Counted from the stretch's first letter, positions 17,537 through 26,621 are shown. The stretch: DNA of 64,000 nucleotides from Buttiauxella massiliensis (GCF_902500225.1 NZ_LR722652.1:248001-312000), one strand, 5' to 3'. Notes: a model not told the origin generated them from the letters alone. Made by a program: numbers and translations.

Positions 17537-17929
17537 GTGTTAAAAAAATTCGTACTCGTATTCACTTTCGTTATTGCCGGATGTGCCAATCCTGGTGATG
17601 AAACGGTCGAAGCCCTAAATACCCTCGAATTCCATCCCGGCACGATGTCTCCAGCGATTAATAGCACCCCGGAAGAATTGCAAACTTTGCATACTTCTAA
17701 TAAGGAGGTAATTACCCGTCTCACCACAGAAATAAAAGCGGCACGGGTCGATAACCTCAGAAGTGTAGATGTTTTTGATAATCGCTATGGTATTGATGAT
17801 GTTTTCCAGGCGCTGACTCGGCTCGAACAATTTGATGAGCTGAATAACACTTATCTAAAAGATCAAAACAAAGATGGGTTAGTGCAGATTGGCAAAGCAT
17901 TAAAACCAATAAAAGAGAAAACATCCTGA
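17537..17929 (+). CDS. Small predicted lipoprotein
   Basis: I do not recognise this 130-residue protein. A GTG start at 17537 has AAGGAA upstream and gives a short signal sequence ending in VIAGC, a lipobox with the acylated cysteine near residue 16. The mature part is soluble, helical and rich in charged residues, with no known motif. An ATG at 17483 would add 18 residues and push the signal away from the N-terminus. It stands alone, convergent with the Spy-like gene. Confidence 0.75.
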   Translation: MLKKFVLVFTFVIAGCANPGDETVEALNTLEFHPGTMSPAINSTPEELQTLHTSNKEVITRLTTEIKAARVDNLRSVDVFDNRYGIDDVFQALTRLEQFDELNNTYLKDQNKDGLVQIGKALKPIKEKTS

Positions 17930-17940
17930 GCCAACTAAAA

Positions 17941-18012
17941 TTGGTGGATGTCGCTTACGCTAGTCCACCAACCAACGACTTACCGTAGCTCGGATAAGCG
18001 ACGCTAAATCCG
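17941..18012. repeat. Pair of REP-like hairpins
   Basis: Two palindromes fill a convergent gap: TTGGTGGA / TCCACCAA at 17941-17971, and CGGAT-AGCG / CGCT-ATCCG at 17991-18012 preceded by GTAG. The second resembles enterobacterial REP units; the first matches the stems at 10690 and 26699. Confidence 0.5.
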
Positions 18013-18031
18013 ACTCTCGTTCACTCAATAA

Positions 18032-18433
18032 TCAGTAAAGTTGCTTCTCAATCAGCATTTGCTGTAACTGCTTTTTTTGTTCCGTGGTTAACACCTGGCT
18101 GACATTAAACAGGTACTTTGCTCGCTGGTAGCGCACCTTACTCTGAATATCACCGATGGCATTAAGTTGTTTTTTCGCTGCGCTATCATCCCAGACGCCA
18201 GAATGGAACATATCAACAATCGCATCTTGTGTTAAAGCATCGGTATTAATTTTGGCGATCTCTTTTTGCGTATCTTCACGCAGTGCTTTTACCTTCTGCG
18301 TTTGCTCTGGTGAGAAATTTAATTGCTTCGCCAATGAATCCTGCGGCAGCGTTTCTGTAGCAGAAGATGCAACAGACATTCCTGAAAAAGCCAGTACCGT
18401 AATCAATGTGGCAATTTTAAATACTTTCTTCAT
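18032..18433 (-). CDS. Spy/CpxP-like periplasmic protein
   Basis: A 133-residue protein with a cleaved signal peptide (near SVASSA) and two LTxxQ-type motifs: LNFSPEQTQKV near residue 38 and VLTTEQKKQL near 113. This is the Spy/CpxP fold, a helical cradle that acts as a periplasmic chaperone or stress sensor, often under Cpx or Bae control. It is too distant from Spy or CpxP themselves to assign a symbol. No Cpx box was identified upstream. Confidence 0.8.
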   Translation of the reverse strand: MKKVFKIATLITVLAFSGMSVASSATETLPQDSLAKQLNFSPEQTQKVKALREDTQKEIAKINTDALTQDAIVDMFHSGVWDDSAAKKQLNAIGDIQSKVRYQRAKYLFNVSQVLTTEQKKQLQQMLIEKQLY

Positions 18434-18600
18434 TCTATACCCTTAAACATAGTGTGTATTAATAGCATCTGAACGCCCACATTATTAACGCAGTAACAAC
18501 ATCATTAGAAATCATTAGTTATTTATTTTTAAACAAACCAATTAATTGTATTTAAAAGTTTATTATTATAATAAAGGTTATATGTCACATGGAGTATCTA

Positions 18601-18786
18601 ATGCTTATCACGCAAATTATAACTTTGTTCTTATTCGTATTTTTGCAATGGATTATTGTCAAACGTACCGGACTGAAACCCTGGGTTTCAATTTTATTAC
18701 TGCTTCCGCTAATCAATTTGTTCGTATACTTCTATATCGCAACTGCACGCTGGCCAAATGAAAAAAACCAAAAATGTCCAGATTGA
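18601..18786 (+). CDS. Small two-helix membrane protein
   Basis: A 61-residue hydrophobic protein with two predicted membrane helices (about 3-20 and 30-50) and a polar tail. GGAG 7 nt before the ATG at 18601 supports this start; an ATG at 18589 is the alternative. I do not recognise the family. It overlaps the next frame by 29 bp and the pair is more AT-rich than its surroundings. Confidence 0.5.
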   Translation: MLITQIITLFLFVFLQWIIVKRTGLKPWVSILLLLPLINLFVYFYIATARWPNEKNQKCPD

Positions 18787-19141
18787 ATCAAGTGAAAAAC
18801 CACATTGCAAAGAAAAACAGAACCGTCAAGGTTGGCTGGCAGGATTATTTTCATTACTCTACACTATATTTGCGGTGATATTTAATGAATACAGTAATTA
18901 TGTTGAATTGAAATACCTACAAACTCCTGTTGAGTTTTTAGTTATTGCACTACTCACCTATCTTATTTTTATCAAGAGCAAGATTGGCGCAGTGCTTATG
19001 GTTATTTACTTCGCCACACACAGGATGATATTATTAATTTCTGGAGTTTATTTCTCAGTAAGTAACATCATTATCGATGTTGTTTTGTTTTACTGCTATG
19101 TTACTGCGGCTCGCGAAATTAATTTTATATACCCAAAATAA
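18758..19141 (+). CDS. Hypothetical membrane protein ending in an ERIC
   Basis: A 127-residue protein with a charged N-terminus (about 1-25) and three or four membrane helices. I recognise no family. Its start lacks a strong ribosome site, so it may depend on translation of the overlapping upstream gene. The last codons (Y-P-K-stop) are supplied by the ERIC element that begins at 19128, so the insertion probably replaced the original C-terminus. The codons are AT-rich compared with neighbouring genes. Confidence 0.5.
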   Translation: MKKTKNVQIESSEKPHCKEKQNRQGWLAGLFSLLYTIFAVIFNEYSNYVELKYLQTPVEFLVIALLTYLIFIKSKIGAVLMVIYFATHRMILLISGVYFSVSNIIIDVVLFYCYVTAAREINFIYPK

Positions 19142-19254
19142 TTCGAGTGGCAGGAAGGCGGCAAGTGCGTGAATCCCGATGAGCTTACTCTGGTAAGTGA
19201 TTCGGGTGAGCAAACGCAGCCAACGCACATGCAGCTTGAAGTAAGACGGGTATA
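19128..19254. repeat. ERIC element, full length
   Basis: A 127-bp element bounded by TATACCC and GGGTATA, with the conserved ERIC core (GTGAATCCCGATGAGCTTAC and GCAGCCAACGCACATGCAGC). Length and termini equal the canonical ERIC/IRU. It can fold into a long imperfect hairpin if transcribed. Its left end forms the stop region of the hypothetical membrane protein. Confidence 0.95.
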
Positions 19255-19261
19255 AAGATAA

Positions 19262-19289
19262 AGCCACACTATGTTGCCATAGTGTGGCT
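19262..19289. repeat. Perfect 12-bp stem-loop next to ERIC
   Basis: AGCCACACTATG-TTGC-CATAGTGTGGCT, 7 bp after the ERIC. On the minus strand it is followed by TTTATCTTTAT, so it could end minus-strand transcription. The surrounding 456-bp gap (19142-19597) shows no convincing gene. Confidence 0.6.
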
Positions 19290-19415
19290 GCTGAGCACTA
19301 ACTATTTGATTATTACTTACATAGCCTACATCCTTATTGGCTATAAACAGCATAGAACCATTTCTCCCAGTACTCAATTATCTTTTTATTTAAAAATAAA
19401 TGCTGCATTATGGAT

Positions 19416-19441
19416 AAAAAAATACCCGCCGGACAGGCGGG
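19416..19441 (-). terminator. Terminator of the yfaZ-like gene
   Basis: On the minus strand CCCGCC-TGTCC-GGCGGG is followed by TATTTTTTT, a classical intrinsic terminator about 157 bp downstream of the YfaZ stop. Confidence 0.75.
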
Positions 19442-19597
19442 CACATTGTATTGGCGCAATAAAACGCACAAACAACATTAAAAAAATATCTAATCACTCG
19501 GGATTGATAATATCAATGAGACTTGATGCATCAACAAAATAATTTTAATGCGCAATTTGTTATCGGGCAATTGTCTTCACATATAAAAATAAATTGA

Positions 19598-20140
19598 TCA
19601 GAAGTTGAAATTAACCGCAGCGTAGCCCCCATCGGCTAAGATGTTATCGCTATGACCATCTTTTCCCTGCATACCCACATAGCGATACCCACCTTCAACT
19701 GACAGCGTTGGGTTAACTTTCCAGCGAATGCCTGCGTTCGCTTCCCCATACTGCTCAACACCACTTGAGAGCGAATCAGGTGAATAATATGCGTCACCAA
19801 ACAGACTAAAATGATCGCCAAGTGGAAGTTGCGCGCCACCACCCACGGCTACGGCATAACCTTCATCACCATCACTCGGATTGAGGTACAGTGTTTTCCC
19901 ACCCAATGTCACCAAAACAGAGCCAAGCGGTATATTCCAGCCCATTCCCAGACTGGCAATATCACCATCATTATCGTTGTGCGCCCAGTTACCATTGAAG
20001 GTAAAACCCGGTTCGTTTGCACCAAAACTCATTCCAAGATTAGTCCAGTCGGCACCAGCCTCACCGTGAAATGCCACCGCATTAGCATTCGTTACTGCAA
20101 AGGTGTTGAATACGATTAACGCAATAAGAGTCTTTTTCAT
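19598..20140 (-). CDS. YfaZ-family outer-membrane protein
   Basis: A 180-residue protein with a signal peptide (cleaved near ANA) followed by alternating short beta strands and a terminal phenylalanine (AAVNFNF), the usual end of an outer-membrane barrel. It matches the YfaZ family; function is unknown, probably a small porin-like barrel. I chose the ATG at 20140 (MKKTLIAL) for its spacing from AAGGA; upstream in-frame ATGs at 20143 and 20158 exist. A likely terminator lies at 19416-19441. Confidence 0.85.
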   Translation of the reverse strand: MKKTLIALIVFNTFAVTNANAVAFHGEAGADWTNLGMSFGANEPGFTFNGNWAHNDNDGDIASLGMGWNIPLGSVLVTLGGKTLYLNPSDGDEGYAVAVGGGAQLPLGDHFSLFGDAYYSPDSLSSGVEQYGEANAGIRWKVNPTLSVEGGYRYVGMQGKDGHSDNILADGGYAAVNFNF

Positions 20141-20318
20141 CATAATCCTTGAAATCACTGCAGAGAGATTACTCTATGGTTTTGATATTTCAGGGATGGA
20201 TGGTATTCAGACTCCCAGGGAGAGGGAATTTGATTTTTGTTTAATTTTAAATAAAAGAAGATTGGGCGAAAATTATTTCGCCAGTGCTTTTAGTAATTAT
20301 CCAGAATGTAAACCTGCC

Positions 20319-20948
20319 TCAGAATTTCTCTGGCAAGTTGATCACTTCCAGTAAATATCCACCACGCTTAATATCGATGTATCCACCATTTTTTAGCGCA
20401 AACATCACATTCAAAATACTGCTGCGCGATAAGTGCGTTCTTTCCTGAATGTAATCAAGAACGGAAGTTCTCAACCGCGAATCTTCAGGCAGGCGGTTCA
20501 TTTCAATAAGATGGCCTCGAATGATGGAATAGGTGCGTTGCTGCACCACCACAGAATCGCGATAGAAAAGATGGGTAGTATAATAAGCAAGTATCACCGC
20601 AATATCTTTCCACATCCCTTCCTGAGTAATGATTTCATGTGCAAGACTGGCATCAAGACGCAGCATGGTGCATTCAGTTTCTACTCGCAAAATATGGCTA
20701 CGTAATGGCTGGATGCTTTCTGCAATACCAAACAGATTCTGGCCAGAAACCGTGGCGATAACCAGGCCATCGGTCGCCCGCAAGACAGAGATCTCGCCTT
20801 GCTTGAAGATATAAAATTGCGGGATCTCTTTATATTCCCAGTTTATCCGTTTACGGGGAATCACCTCCATCGGTGTTCCGTGGGGCTCGAGGATGGCAAT
20901 CAGACGCTGGATAGCTGATTCCGGGCGGGTTGGAGGAGAGATAGTCAT
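20319..20948 (-). CDS. IprA/YaiV-like winged-helix regulator
   Basis: A 209-residue CRP/FNR-like protein: an N-terminal cyclic-nucleotide-binding fold (about 20-125) without the cAMP-contacting residues, and a C-terminal winged helix (about 140-200, THLSRSSILNVMFALKNGGYIDIKRGGYL). It resembles the YaiV/IprA family, IprA being linked in Salmonella to peroxide resistance. It probably binds DNA in response to an unknown signal. It lies upstream of yfaZ on the same strand and is divergent from yiaW across 323 bp. Confidence 0.8.
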   Translation of the reverse strand: MTISPPTRPESAIQRLIAILEPHGTPMEVIPRKRINWEYKEIPQFYIFKQGEISVLRATDGLVIATVSGQNLFGIAESIQPLRSHILRVETECTMLRLDASLAHEIITQEGMWKDIAVILAYYTTHLFYRDSVVVQQRTYSIIRGHLIEMNRLPEDSRLRTSVLDYIQERTHLSRSSILNVMFALKNGGYIDIKRGGYLLEVINLPEKF

Positions 20949-21271
20949 TATTTTTCCTGAAATTACTCACGGTATGCACAGGTTCCTTGAAGTATATACC
21001 ACGCCAAAGATCTCGCTGGGTGCGCTACATTGCGGTGTTTGGCTTATAGATACAACCGTGTTTATTAAAACTAAAACAATATTCAGCAACATTCTTACAA
21101 CTATTTCTATGATGCAAAGAATTGTAATTTTCAAGCTTTCCTCTTGCACACTATTATGGCTTTGTGCAATTGAATATTTACCCTCTATTTATTTTTAAAC
21201 AAAATAAAAGTGGAGCGATACACGCCTTATCTTTAGTGTCTCCAGACATTTTCTCACGGGGGCACCCATCT
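20949..21271. other. Divergent intergenic region, no gene
   Basis: An AT-rich gap of 323 bp between the IprA-like gene and yiaW. It must hold both promoters. I see no convincing gene, palindrome or terminator in it. Confidence 0.5.
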
Positions 21272-21601
21272 ATGTTTCTCGATTACTTTGCCTTAGGCGC
21301 ACTTATTTTCGTGGCACTGACGCTCTTTTATGGCGTTATTGTTGTACACGACATCCCCTATGAAATAGCAGTGCATCGTAACCATCCCCATCAAGATGCT
21401 ATTCATGCAGCAGGATGGGTAAGTCTATTTACTTTGCATGTTTTATGGCCGTTCCTGTGGATCTGGGCGATGTTATATCGTGAAGACAGAGGCTGGGGGT
21501 TTGCCGTCAAAAATAATGAAATGGAAATGCTACGTGAAAGGTTACTCCGGCTGGAATCCCAGCATGAGAAAAACCAAAGCAAGTCATCAGTAACCGACTA
21601 A
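21272..21601 (+). CDS. yiaW: YiaW, DUF3302 inner-membrane protein
   Basis: A 109-residue DUF3302 protein closely matching E. coli YiaW (MFLDYFALG, VHDIPYEIA, LHVLWPFLWIWA, YREDRGWG). It has two membrane helices and a charged coiled tail. Function is unknown; it always accompanies the HlyD-like YiaV, encoded 16 bp downstream. I chose the ATG at 21272 by homology and the GGGGG upstream, not the ATG at 21164. Confidence 0.92.
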   Translation: MFLDYFALGALIFVALTLFYGVIVVHDIPYEIAVHRNHPHQDAIHAAGWVSLFTLHVLWPFLWIWAMLYREDRGWGFAVKNNEMEMLRERLLRLESQHEKNQSKSSVTD

Positions 21602-21617
21602 TTGAGCAGGATTCATT

Positions 21618-22757
21618 GTGGATTTATTACTTATTCTTACATATACCGCCATTTGCTTCGGTATATTTAAATTCTTTAAAATTCCGTTAAATAAATGGAG
21701 TGTGCCTACTGCTGTATTGGGTGGCATTATTCTTATTGGCTCGTTGTTATTATTAATGAATTATAACCATCCATACACCGAACGAGCCCAGATGGTTACC
21801 GTTACGTTACCCATCATCCCAGAAGTACAAGGCGTCGTGGTAGAAGTGACCGCCAATGCCAATCAGAAGCTAAAAAAAGGGGACTTCTTATTTAGGGTTG
21901 ATCCCACTGCTTATGAAGCCAAAGTCGAAGCAATAAAAGGTGAGATAGAAAGCGCTCAGCAAAATGTAGAGATGCTCAAAGCACGCCTTGCTTCCGAAAA
22001 CGCTGATATCGCGCAGGCGAAAGCAGAGCGTGATTTAGCCTTGAAAGATGCCGACCGTTACCGTAACGGCAGCCGGGACAAACTGAAAAGCCCGTTTACC
22101 GATCAAGAAGTGGTTCGCGCACAGCAGACGTATCTGGCCGCGCAAGCACAGTGGCGCTCTTCCCTCTCAAAGAGAGATCAAACAGCGGCACAGCTTGATG
22201 CCATGATAAACGGTGAAAACGCCACGGTTTATCGCCTGAAAGCAAACCTTAAAGAAGCAGAGTACTTCCTTGCAAAAACCGTGGTTCGCGCACCGAGCGA
22301 TGGCTACGCGACACAGCTTTTGCTGAAACCCGGTATGTTCGTGCGCCCTTTGCCACTGCGCCCGGTGATGGTGTTCGTTCCGGATCAAAAAACCAGTGTT
22401 TATGCCGTATTCCGCCAAAACTCCGCCCTTCGCTTAGTCGCAGGCGACCAGGCCGAAGTGGTATTTAATGGCCTGCCCGGCAGTGTCGTGCAAGGTACGG
22501 TCAAGCAAATCCTCCCGGCGATTGCTAACAGCAGCTATCAGGCGCAAGGCCATCTACAAGGCTTGAGCCTTGACCCAAAACTCGACGGTATCTATGCGGA
22601 AATTGAGCTGAAAAACGTTGCCGATGTGCAAAGGCTACCCGCAGGAACCATGGGCCAGGTCGCAGTGTATTCCGGTTATTTCGAGCACGTTTCCATTATT
22701 CGTAAAATCCTGCTGCGCATGACCAGCTGGATGCACTATCTCTATATTGATCATTAA
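21618..22757 (+). CDS. yiaV: YiaV, HlyD-family membrane fusion protein
   Basis: A 379-residue periplasmic adaptor, E. coli YiaV being 378. N-terminal helices anchor it, a biotinyl-lipoyl-like segment follows (about 68-100), then a coiled-coil hairpin (about 100-210) and a beta-barrel domain (VVRAPSDGYATQLLLKPG). The C-terminus RKILLRMTSWMHYLY is the family signature. It starts with GTG. YiaV with YiaW is thought to act as an efflux adaptor; a DMT transporter gene follows 26 bp downstream and may be co-transcribed. Confidence 0.93.
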   Translation: MDLLLILTYTAICFGIFKFFKIPLNKWSVPTAVLGGIILIGSLLLLMNYNHPYTERAQMVTVTLPIIPEVQGVVVEVTANANQKLKKGDFLFRVDPTAYEAKVEAIKGEIESAQQNVEMLKARLASENADIAQAKAERDLALKDADRYRNGSRDKLKSPFTDQEVVRAQQTYLAAQAQWRSSLSKRDQTAAQLDAMINGENATVYRLKANLKEAEYFLAKTVVRAPSDGYATQLLLKPGMFVRPLPLRPVMVFVPDQKTSVYAVFRQNSALRLVAGDQAEVVFNGLPGSVVQGTVKQILPAIANSSYQAQGHLQGLSLDPKLDGIYAEIELKNVADVQRLPAGTMGQVAVYSGYFEHVSIIRKILLRMTSWMHYLYIDH

Positions 22758-22783
22758 GTTAAGGTAAAAAAGGGAGCCGCCCC

Positions 22784-23695
22784 ATGCAGAAAACAAAAAT
22801 GTTTATTCTTTTCGCCATCGTTATTCTGATGTGGGGAACAACCTGGCTTGCCATGAAGTTTGCGTTGGTCAGTATGCCGCCGATATTTGCCACCGGGCTG
22901 CGCTTCTTAAGTGCAGCACCCTTGCTGCTATGGCTGCTGCACATTACGCGCTCATCATTGTTATTTCCGCCAGGGCACCGGTTCTTTCAGTTCTGCGTGT
23001 TCCTATTTTGTTTCTGCCTGCCCTTTACGCTGGTGATTTACGGCGAGCAGTACGTTAACGCCAGCACTGCGGCGATAATCTTCGCCGGAATGCCCGTCGC
23101 CGTGCTTCTGATTTCTATTGTGGTGCTCAATGCACCCACCAGCCTGTTGCAGCTGATGGGCGCAATGTTGGCAATGCTCTCCCTGTTTTGTCTCTTGCAG
23201 GAAGAGTCCAGAAACAGTCTCAGTAATAACTGGAAGGGCGCATTTGCTGTCGTAGCGGCCGTCACCATGCATGCTTTTATGTATGTGCAATGCAAAAAGC
23301 GCAGTTGCCAGATTTCGCTTTTCACGTTTAACGCCCTGCCTTGCCTGGCTGCGGGTTTACTGCTCACATTGACTGGCGCGGTAGTGGAAAGGCCGGAAAT
23401 TGAAAACATCACCTGGTTGTCTTTTTCTTCGATTCTTTACCTGGGCGTCGTGGCTAGCGTATTCGGGATCTTGTGTTATTTCTCGCTGCAAAAACGCATT
23501 TCGACTTTTAACACCTCTTTGGTATTTATCTGCTTTCCCATTATCGCGGTCATCCTGGAATGTGTGGTGATGGGCAGCGTATTTTCTCAAACATCGTGGA
23601 TTCTGCTCGCGGGAATGTTATGCGGCGTATTGCTGTCTGTTATTCCTGTAGAGAGAGGAAAAATGGCCACAACGACAAAACGTTTGTGGAATTAG
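22784..23695 (+). CDS. EamA/DMT-family transporter
   Basis: A 303-residue protein with about ten membrane helices in two EamA halves (WGTTWLAMKFAL near the N-terminus; YLGVVASVFGILCYF in the second half). DMT carriers export metabolites such as amino acids; the substrate is unknown. A GGGAG site precedes the ATG. The 26-bp gap from yiaV points to a yiaW-yiaV-DMT operon, an addition compared with the E. coli pair. Confidence 0.88.
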   Translation: MQKTKMFILFAIVILMWGTTWLAMKFALVSMPPIFATGLRFLSAAPLLLWLLHITRSSLLFPPGHRFFQFCVFLFCFCLPFTLVIYGEQYVNASTAAIIFAGMPVAVLLISIVVLNAPTSLLQLMGAMLAMLSLFCLLQEESRNSLSNNWKGAFAVVAAVTMHAFMYVQCKKRSCQISLFTFNALPCLAAGLLLTLTGAVVERPEIENITWLSFSSILYLGVVASVFGILCYFSLQKRISTFNTSLVFICFPIIAVILECVVMGSVFSQTSWILLAGMLCGVLLSVIPVERGKMATTTKRLWN

Positions 23696-23773
23696 CACGA
23701 TTTTTACATCGCCATATTTACAAGTAATTAATAGCTGTTAAGAATGGATATTATTTACTCATAACTGTGGTCA

Positions 23774-24739
23774 ATGTCAGAAGAGATACTCAGGCAGCAG
23801 ATTCAGAACCTTAAAAAACACAATGCCCGACTCAAAAGAATTGCACACGACTCTCGCAATAAGCTCAGTGCAGCGCTGGACGGGACAGGCTTATGTTTAT
23901 GGCAACTCGACGTGCCAAGCGGCAAGTTGGTTATTTTCAACCGTCGCTGGGGTTCCATGCTGGGCTTTCAGCCCAAAGAACTTAGCGCTCATTTTGATGT
24001 GTGGCGTGAGCATCTGCATCCTGAAGATAAAGAGATGGTGCTGTCCGCGTTTTATAACCACCTCGAAGGTAAAGCGCCATTTTATGAAGCACTGCATCGC
24101 ATGCAGGCTAAAAATGGCGCCATCACATGGGTGCTGGATCGGGGCCGTGTGACCGAATGGAGTGATGATGGAAAACCGCTGAAAGTTACCGGCACCCACA
24201 TTGATATGACCAAAGAAAAGCAGTACGAGCAGCAGCTGGCAAAACTTGCCAATCATGACCCCCTCACCGGCCTTGCCAACCGCCACGCGCTTCAAGCGCA
24301 GTTCGATCTGCTAAAAAAATTGGGCCCACTTTCGATAGCGTTTATCGATCTCGATGACTTCAAAAACGTTAACGATACGCTGGGCCACCGCAGCGGTGAT
24401 GAAGTGCTGTTGCAACTGAGCCAGCGCCTGCACGAATCCTGCCCACCAGAGGTCACCATTGGCCGCATTGGGGGAGATGAATTTATCCTGTTATTGCCCT
24501 GGTCGCTGGAACATCCCGAAATAAACCACATCGCCAGATGCTGTCTGGATGCCGCCATCACCCCGTTCGAATTAGGTAATGGCGCCGCCAAAGTAGGAGC
24601 ATCTATTGGGGTGAATGAATCTTGGGCGGACGACACTTTTAATAATGCGGTGATTCGCGCCGATGAGTCGATGTACTTGATTAAACGCACCGGCAAAAAT
24701 GGTATCGCGTTGGGTGCCAGGATTATTATTCAGTCTTAA
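23774..24739 (+). CDS. PAS-GGDEF diguanylate cyclase
   Basis: A 321-residue protein: an N-terminal coiled segment (about 1-30), a PAS/PAC domain (about 35-155, ending GTHIDMTKEKQYEQQL), then a GGDEF domain with the DPLTGLANR lead and an exact GGDEF motif near 233-237. No membrane helix is present, so it is a cytoplasmic sensor making cyclic di-GMP. An inhibitory RxxD site is not evident. The stop overlaps the convergent yghX stop by 4 bp. Confidence 0.92.
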   Translation: MSEEILRQQIQNLKKHNARLKRIAHDSRNKLSAALDGTGLCLWQLDVPSGKLVIFNRRWGSMLGFQPKELSAHFDVWREHLHPEDKEMVLSAFYNHLEGKAPFYEALHRMQAKNGAITWVLDRGRVTEWSDDGKPLKVTGTHIDMTKEKQYEQQLAKLANHDPLTGLANRHALQAQFDLLKKLGPLSIAFIDLDDFKNVNDTLGHRSGDEVLLQLSQRLHESCPPEVTIGRIGGDEFILLLPWSLEHPEINHIARCCLDAAITPFELGNGAAKVGASIGVNESWADDTFNNAVIRADESMYLIKRTGKNGIALGARIIIQS

Positions 24740-25623
24740 ACCAGGTATTTGCGGAACCAATCAATGGTTCTCGTCCATGCAAGTTCTGCCGCGGCTTTGT
24801 CGTAACGCGGAGTCGAATCGTTGTGGAAGCCGTGATTCACGCCAGGATAGATATAACCTTCGTAGACTTTATTATTGGCTTTCAGAGCCGCTTCATAAGC
24901 GGGCCATCCCTCATTTATGCGCGAATCGAGCTCGCCATAATGCAGTAATAAAGGTGCTTTGATACGCGGTACATCTTCAGTTTTTGGCTGGCGACCATAG
25001 AACGGTACGGCGGCTGCTAATTCCGGGTAAGCGACTGCTGCGGCATTGGCGACTCCTCCGCCGTAACAAAAACCGGTGATACCGACTTTTCCCGTGACCG
25101 CATCGTGATGCATCAAAAACTCTATCGCGGCAAAGAAATCATTCATCAGTTTGGTCGGGTCGACCTGGGATTGTAGCTCGCGGCCTTTTTCATCATTGCC
25201 AGGATAGCCACCAACCGAACTTAATCCATCAGGAGCCAACGCAATAAAACCCGCTTTGGCAACGCGCCGCGCCACATCTTCGATGTAGGGATTAAGCCCA
25301 CGGTTTTCATGCACCACGACCACTCCCGGTACTTTGCCCACGGCTTTTGACGGACGCACCATGTAGGCCCGCACTTTGCCGTGGCCCTGCGGACTTGGGT
25401 ATTCGATATATTCAGCGACAATATCTGGGTCGGTAAACTCCACTTGCGTCGCAAAGGCATAATTTGGGGTCAGCAATGTACCGAGTGCCACAGCCGAAAG
25501 GCCACCAACAACAAATTTCCCCGCCAGATCGAGAAACTCGCGTTTGCTGATTTTGCCATGTACATAAAAATCGAAGTATTCGAGTAATTCAGGAGGGAAA
25601 TCTTTTGCGGTAAGTCTGGTCAT
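24736..25623 (-). CDS. yghX: YghX, dienelactone-hydrolase-family protein
   Basis: A 295-residue alpha/beta hydrolase close to E. coli YghX over its whole length. The nucleophile elbow is GFCYGGG with catalytic Cys, and the acid and histidine lie in ELDSR and GVNHGFHNDS. The N-terminus (KISKREFL...VGGLSAVALG) looks like a membrane or Tat-type segment. The enzyme family hydrolyses ester or lactone bonds; the substrate of YghX is unknown. It appears to be a single-gene unit. Confidence 0.93.
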   Translation of the reverse strand: MTRLTAKDFPPELLEYFDFYVHGKISKREFLDLAGKFVVGGLSAVALGTLLTPNYAFATQVEFTDPDIVAEYIEYPSPQGHGKVRAYMVRPSKAVGKVPGVVVVHENRGLNPYIEDVARRVAKAGFIALAPDGLSSVGGYPGNDEKGRELQSQVDPTKLMNDFFAAIEFLMHHDAVTGKVGITGFCYGGGVANAAAVAYPELAAAVPFYGRQPKTEDVPRIKAPLLLHYGELDSRINEGWPAYEAALKANNKVYEGYIYPGVNHGFHNDSTPRYDKAAAELAWTRTIDWFRKYLV

Positions 25624-25688
25624 TTGCAGGCCCTTTATCGATAAAAGATAGATAAATAATGGCCTGCATTTAATGATTTTGCCTGGTT

Positions 25689-26621
25689 CTAATTTAAACG
25701 GGATTTCACCACGTTAACCCGCCAAATCCCGAAGCACACCAGCACAAGCGCCAGCGCATAACGCCACTCAAGAATGCTCTCTTGCAGGAAGATTGCCGAC
25801 AATACCGCACCGGATACCGGGATCAGGAAGTTAAATGGTGCAATCATGCCCACACGGTTATGTTTGAGCAGCAGGCTCCACAGTGCAAACGCCACGGATG
25901 ATAACAGCGCCAGGTAACCCAGAATGGCCACCGACTCCCAACCATGAAACGCAAGCGTACCGCCGCAGGCATAGCCGCCAGCCGTGAGCACAAGGCCACC
26001 AATAGCCAGTTGCCAGCCGGTCATAATCGTCGCATCCATGGTTTGCGAAATACGCTTACCGTACAACGACGCGGCAGAAAGAATAAACGCCGCCAGCACC
26101 ACGAAACCATCGCCCATCAGGCTGAAGCTAAAGTCCATCAACTGGCTGTTGAAGTTCACCACCATCACACCGGCAAAACCGAGCACGCAACCCACGACTT
26201 TGTTGATGCTGAGTTTGTCGTTTTGGTAGATAAAATGCGCCAGTAGCACGCTAAAGAAAGTACCGGTGGCATTCATAATTGAGCCTTTAACACCGGTGGT
26301 GTACGCAAGGCCAATATAGAAGAAAATGTATTGAATTGCGGTTTGCGTGACCCCCAATACGGCCAGTTGGGAATACTGCTGGCGCGACAAACGAGCAATC
26401 GGCTTACCCTGTAAAAACGCAAATGCCAGCAACAACAAGCCAGCAATCACAAAGCGGTATCCGGCAAAGACAATTTTGCCAGGCAGGTCGTCCGTCGCTA
26501 TCTGAAATATTTCATAGCCGTTTTTAATTGCCGGGTAAGCACTACCCCATAACAGGCAACAAAAAGCAGCCCCCATCCATGCGATTTTCTTATTAGTAAA
26601 CCGTGAAACGTTATTACTCAC
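25689..26621 (-). CDS. EamA/DMT-family transporter
   Basis: A 310-residue protein with ten predicted membrane helices in two EamA repeats (WGSAYPAIKNGYE in the first; LNFLIPVSGAVLSAIFLQE-like segment in the second). It is likely a metabolite exporter with unknown substrate. I chose a GTG at 26621 with AAGGGAAGAGG just upstream; a TTG at 26639 would place that site inside the gene. It stands alone between yghX and gadC. Confidence 0.86.
   Translation of the reverse strand: MSNNVSRFTNKKIAWMGAAFCCLLWGSAYPAIKNGYEIFQIATDDLPGKIVFAGYRFVIAGLLLLAFAFLQGKPIARLSRQQYSQLAVLGVTQTAIQYIFFYIGLAYTTGVKGSIMNATGTFFSVLLAHFIYQNDKLSINKVVGCVLGFAGVMVVNFNSQLMDFSFSLMGDGFVVLAAFILSAASLYGKRISQTMDATIMTGWQLAIGGLVLTAGGYACGGTLAFHGWESVAILGYLALLSSVAFALWSLLLKHNRVGMIAPFNFLIPVSGAVLSAIFLQESILEWRYALALVLVCFGIWRVNVVKSRLN

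Noticed and set aside
19282-19542. 86-codon frame after the ERIC
   Set aside because: It crosses the probable yfaZ terminator, has no ribosome site and a non-protein-like composition.
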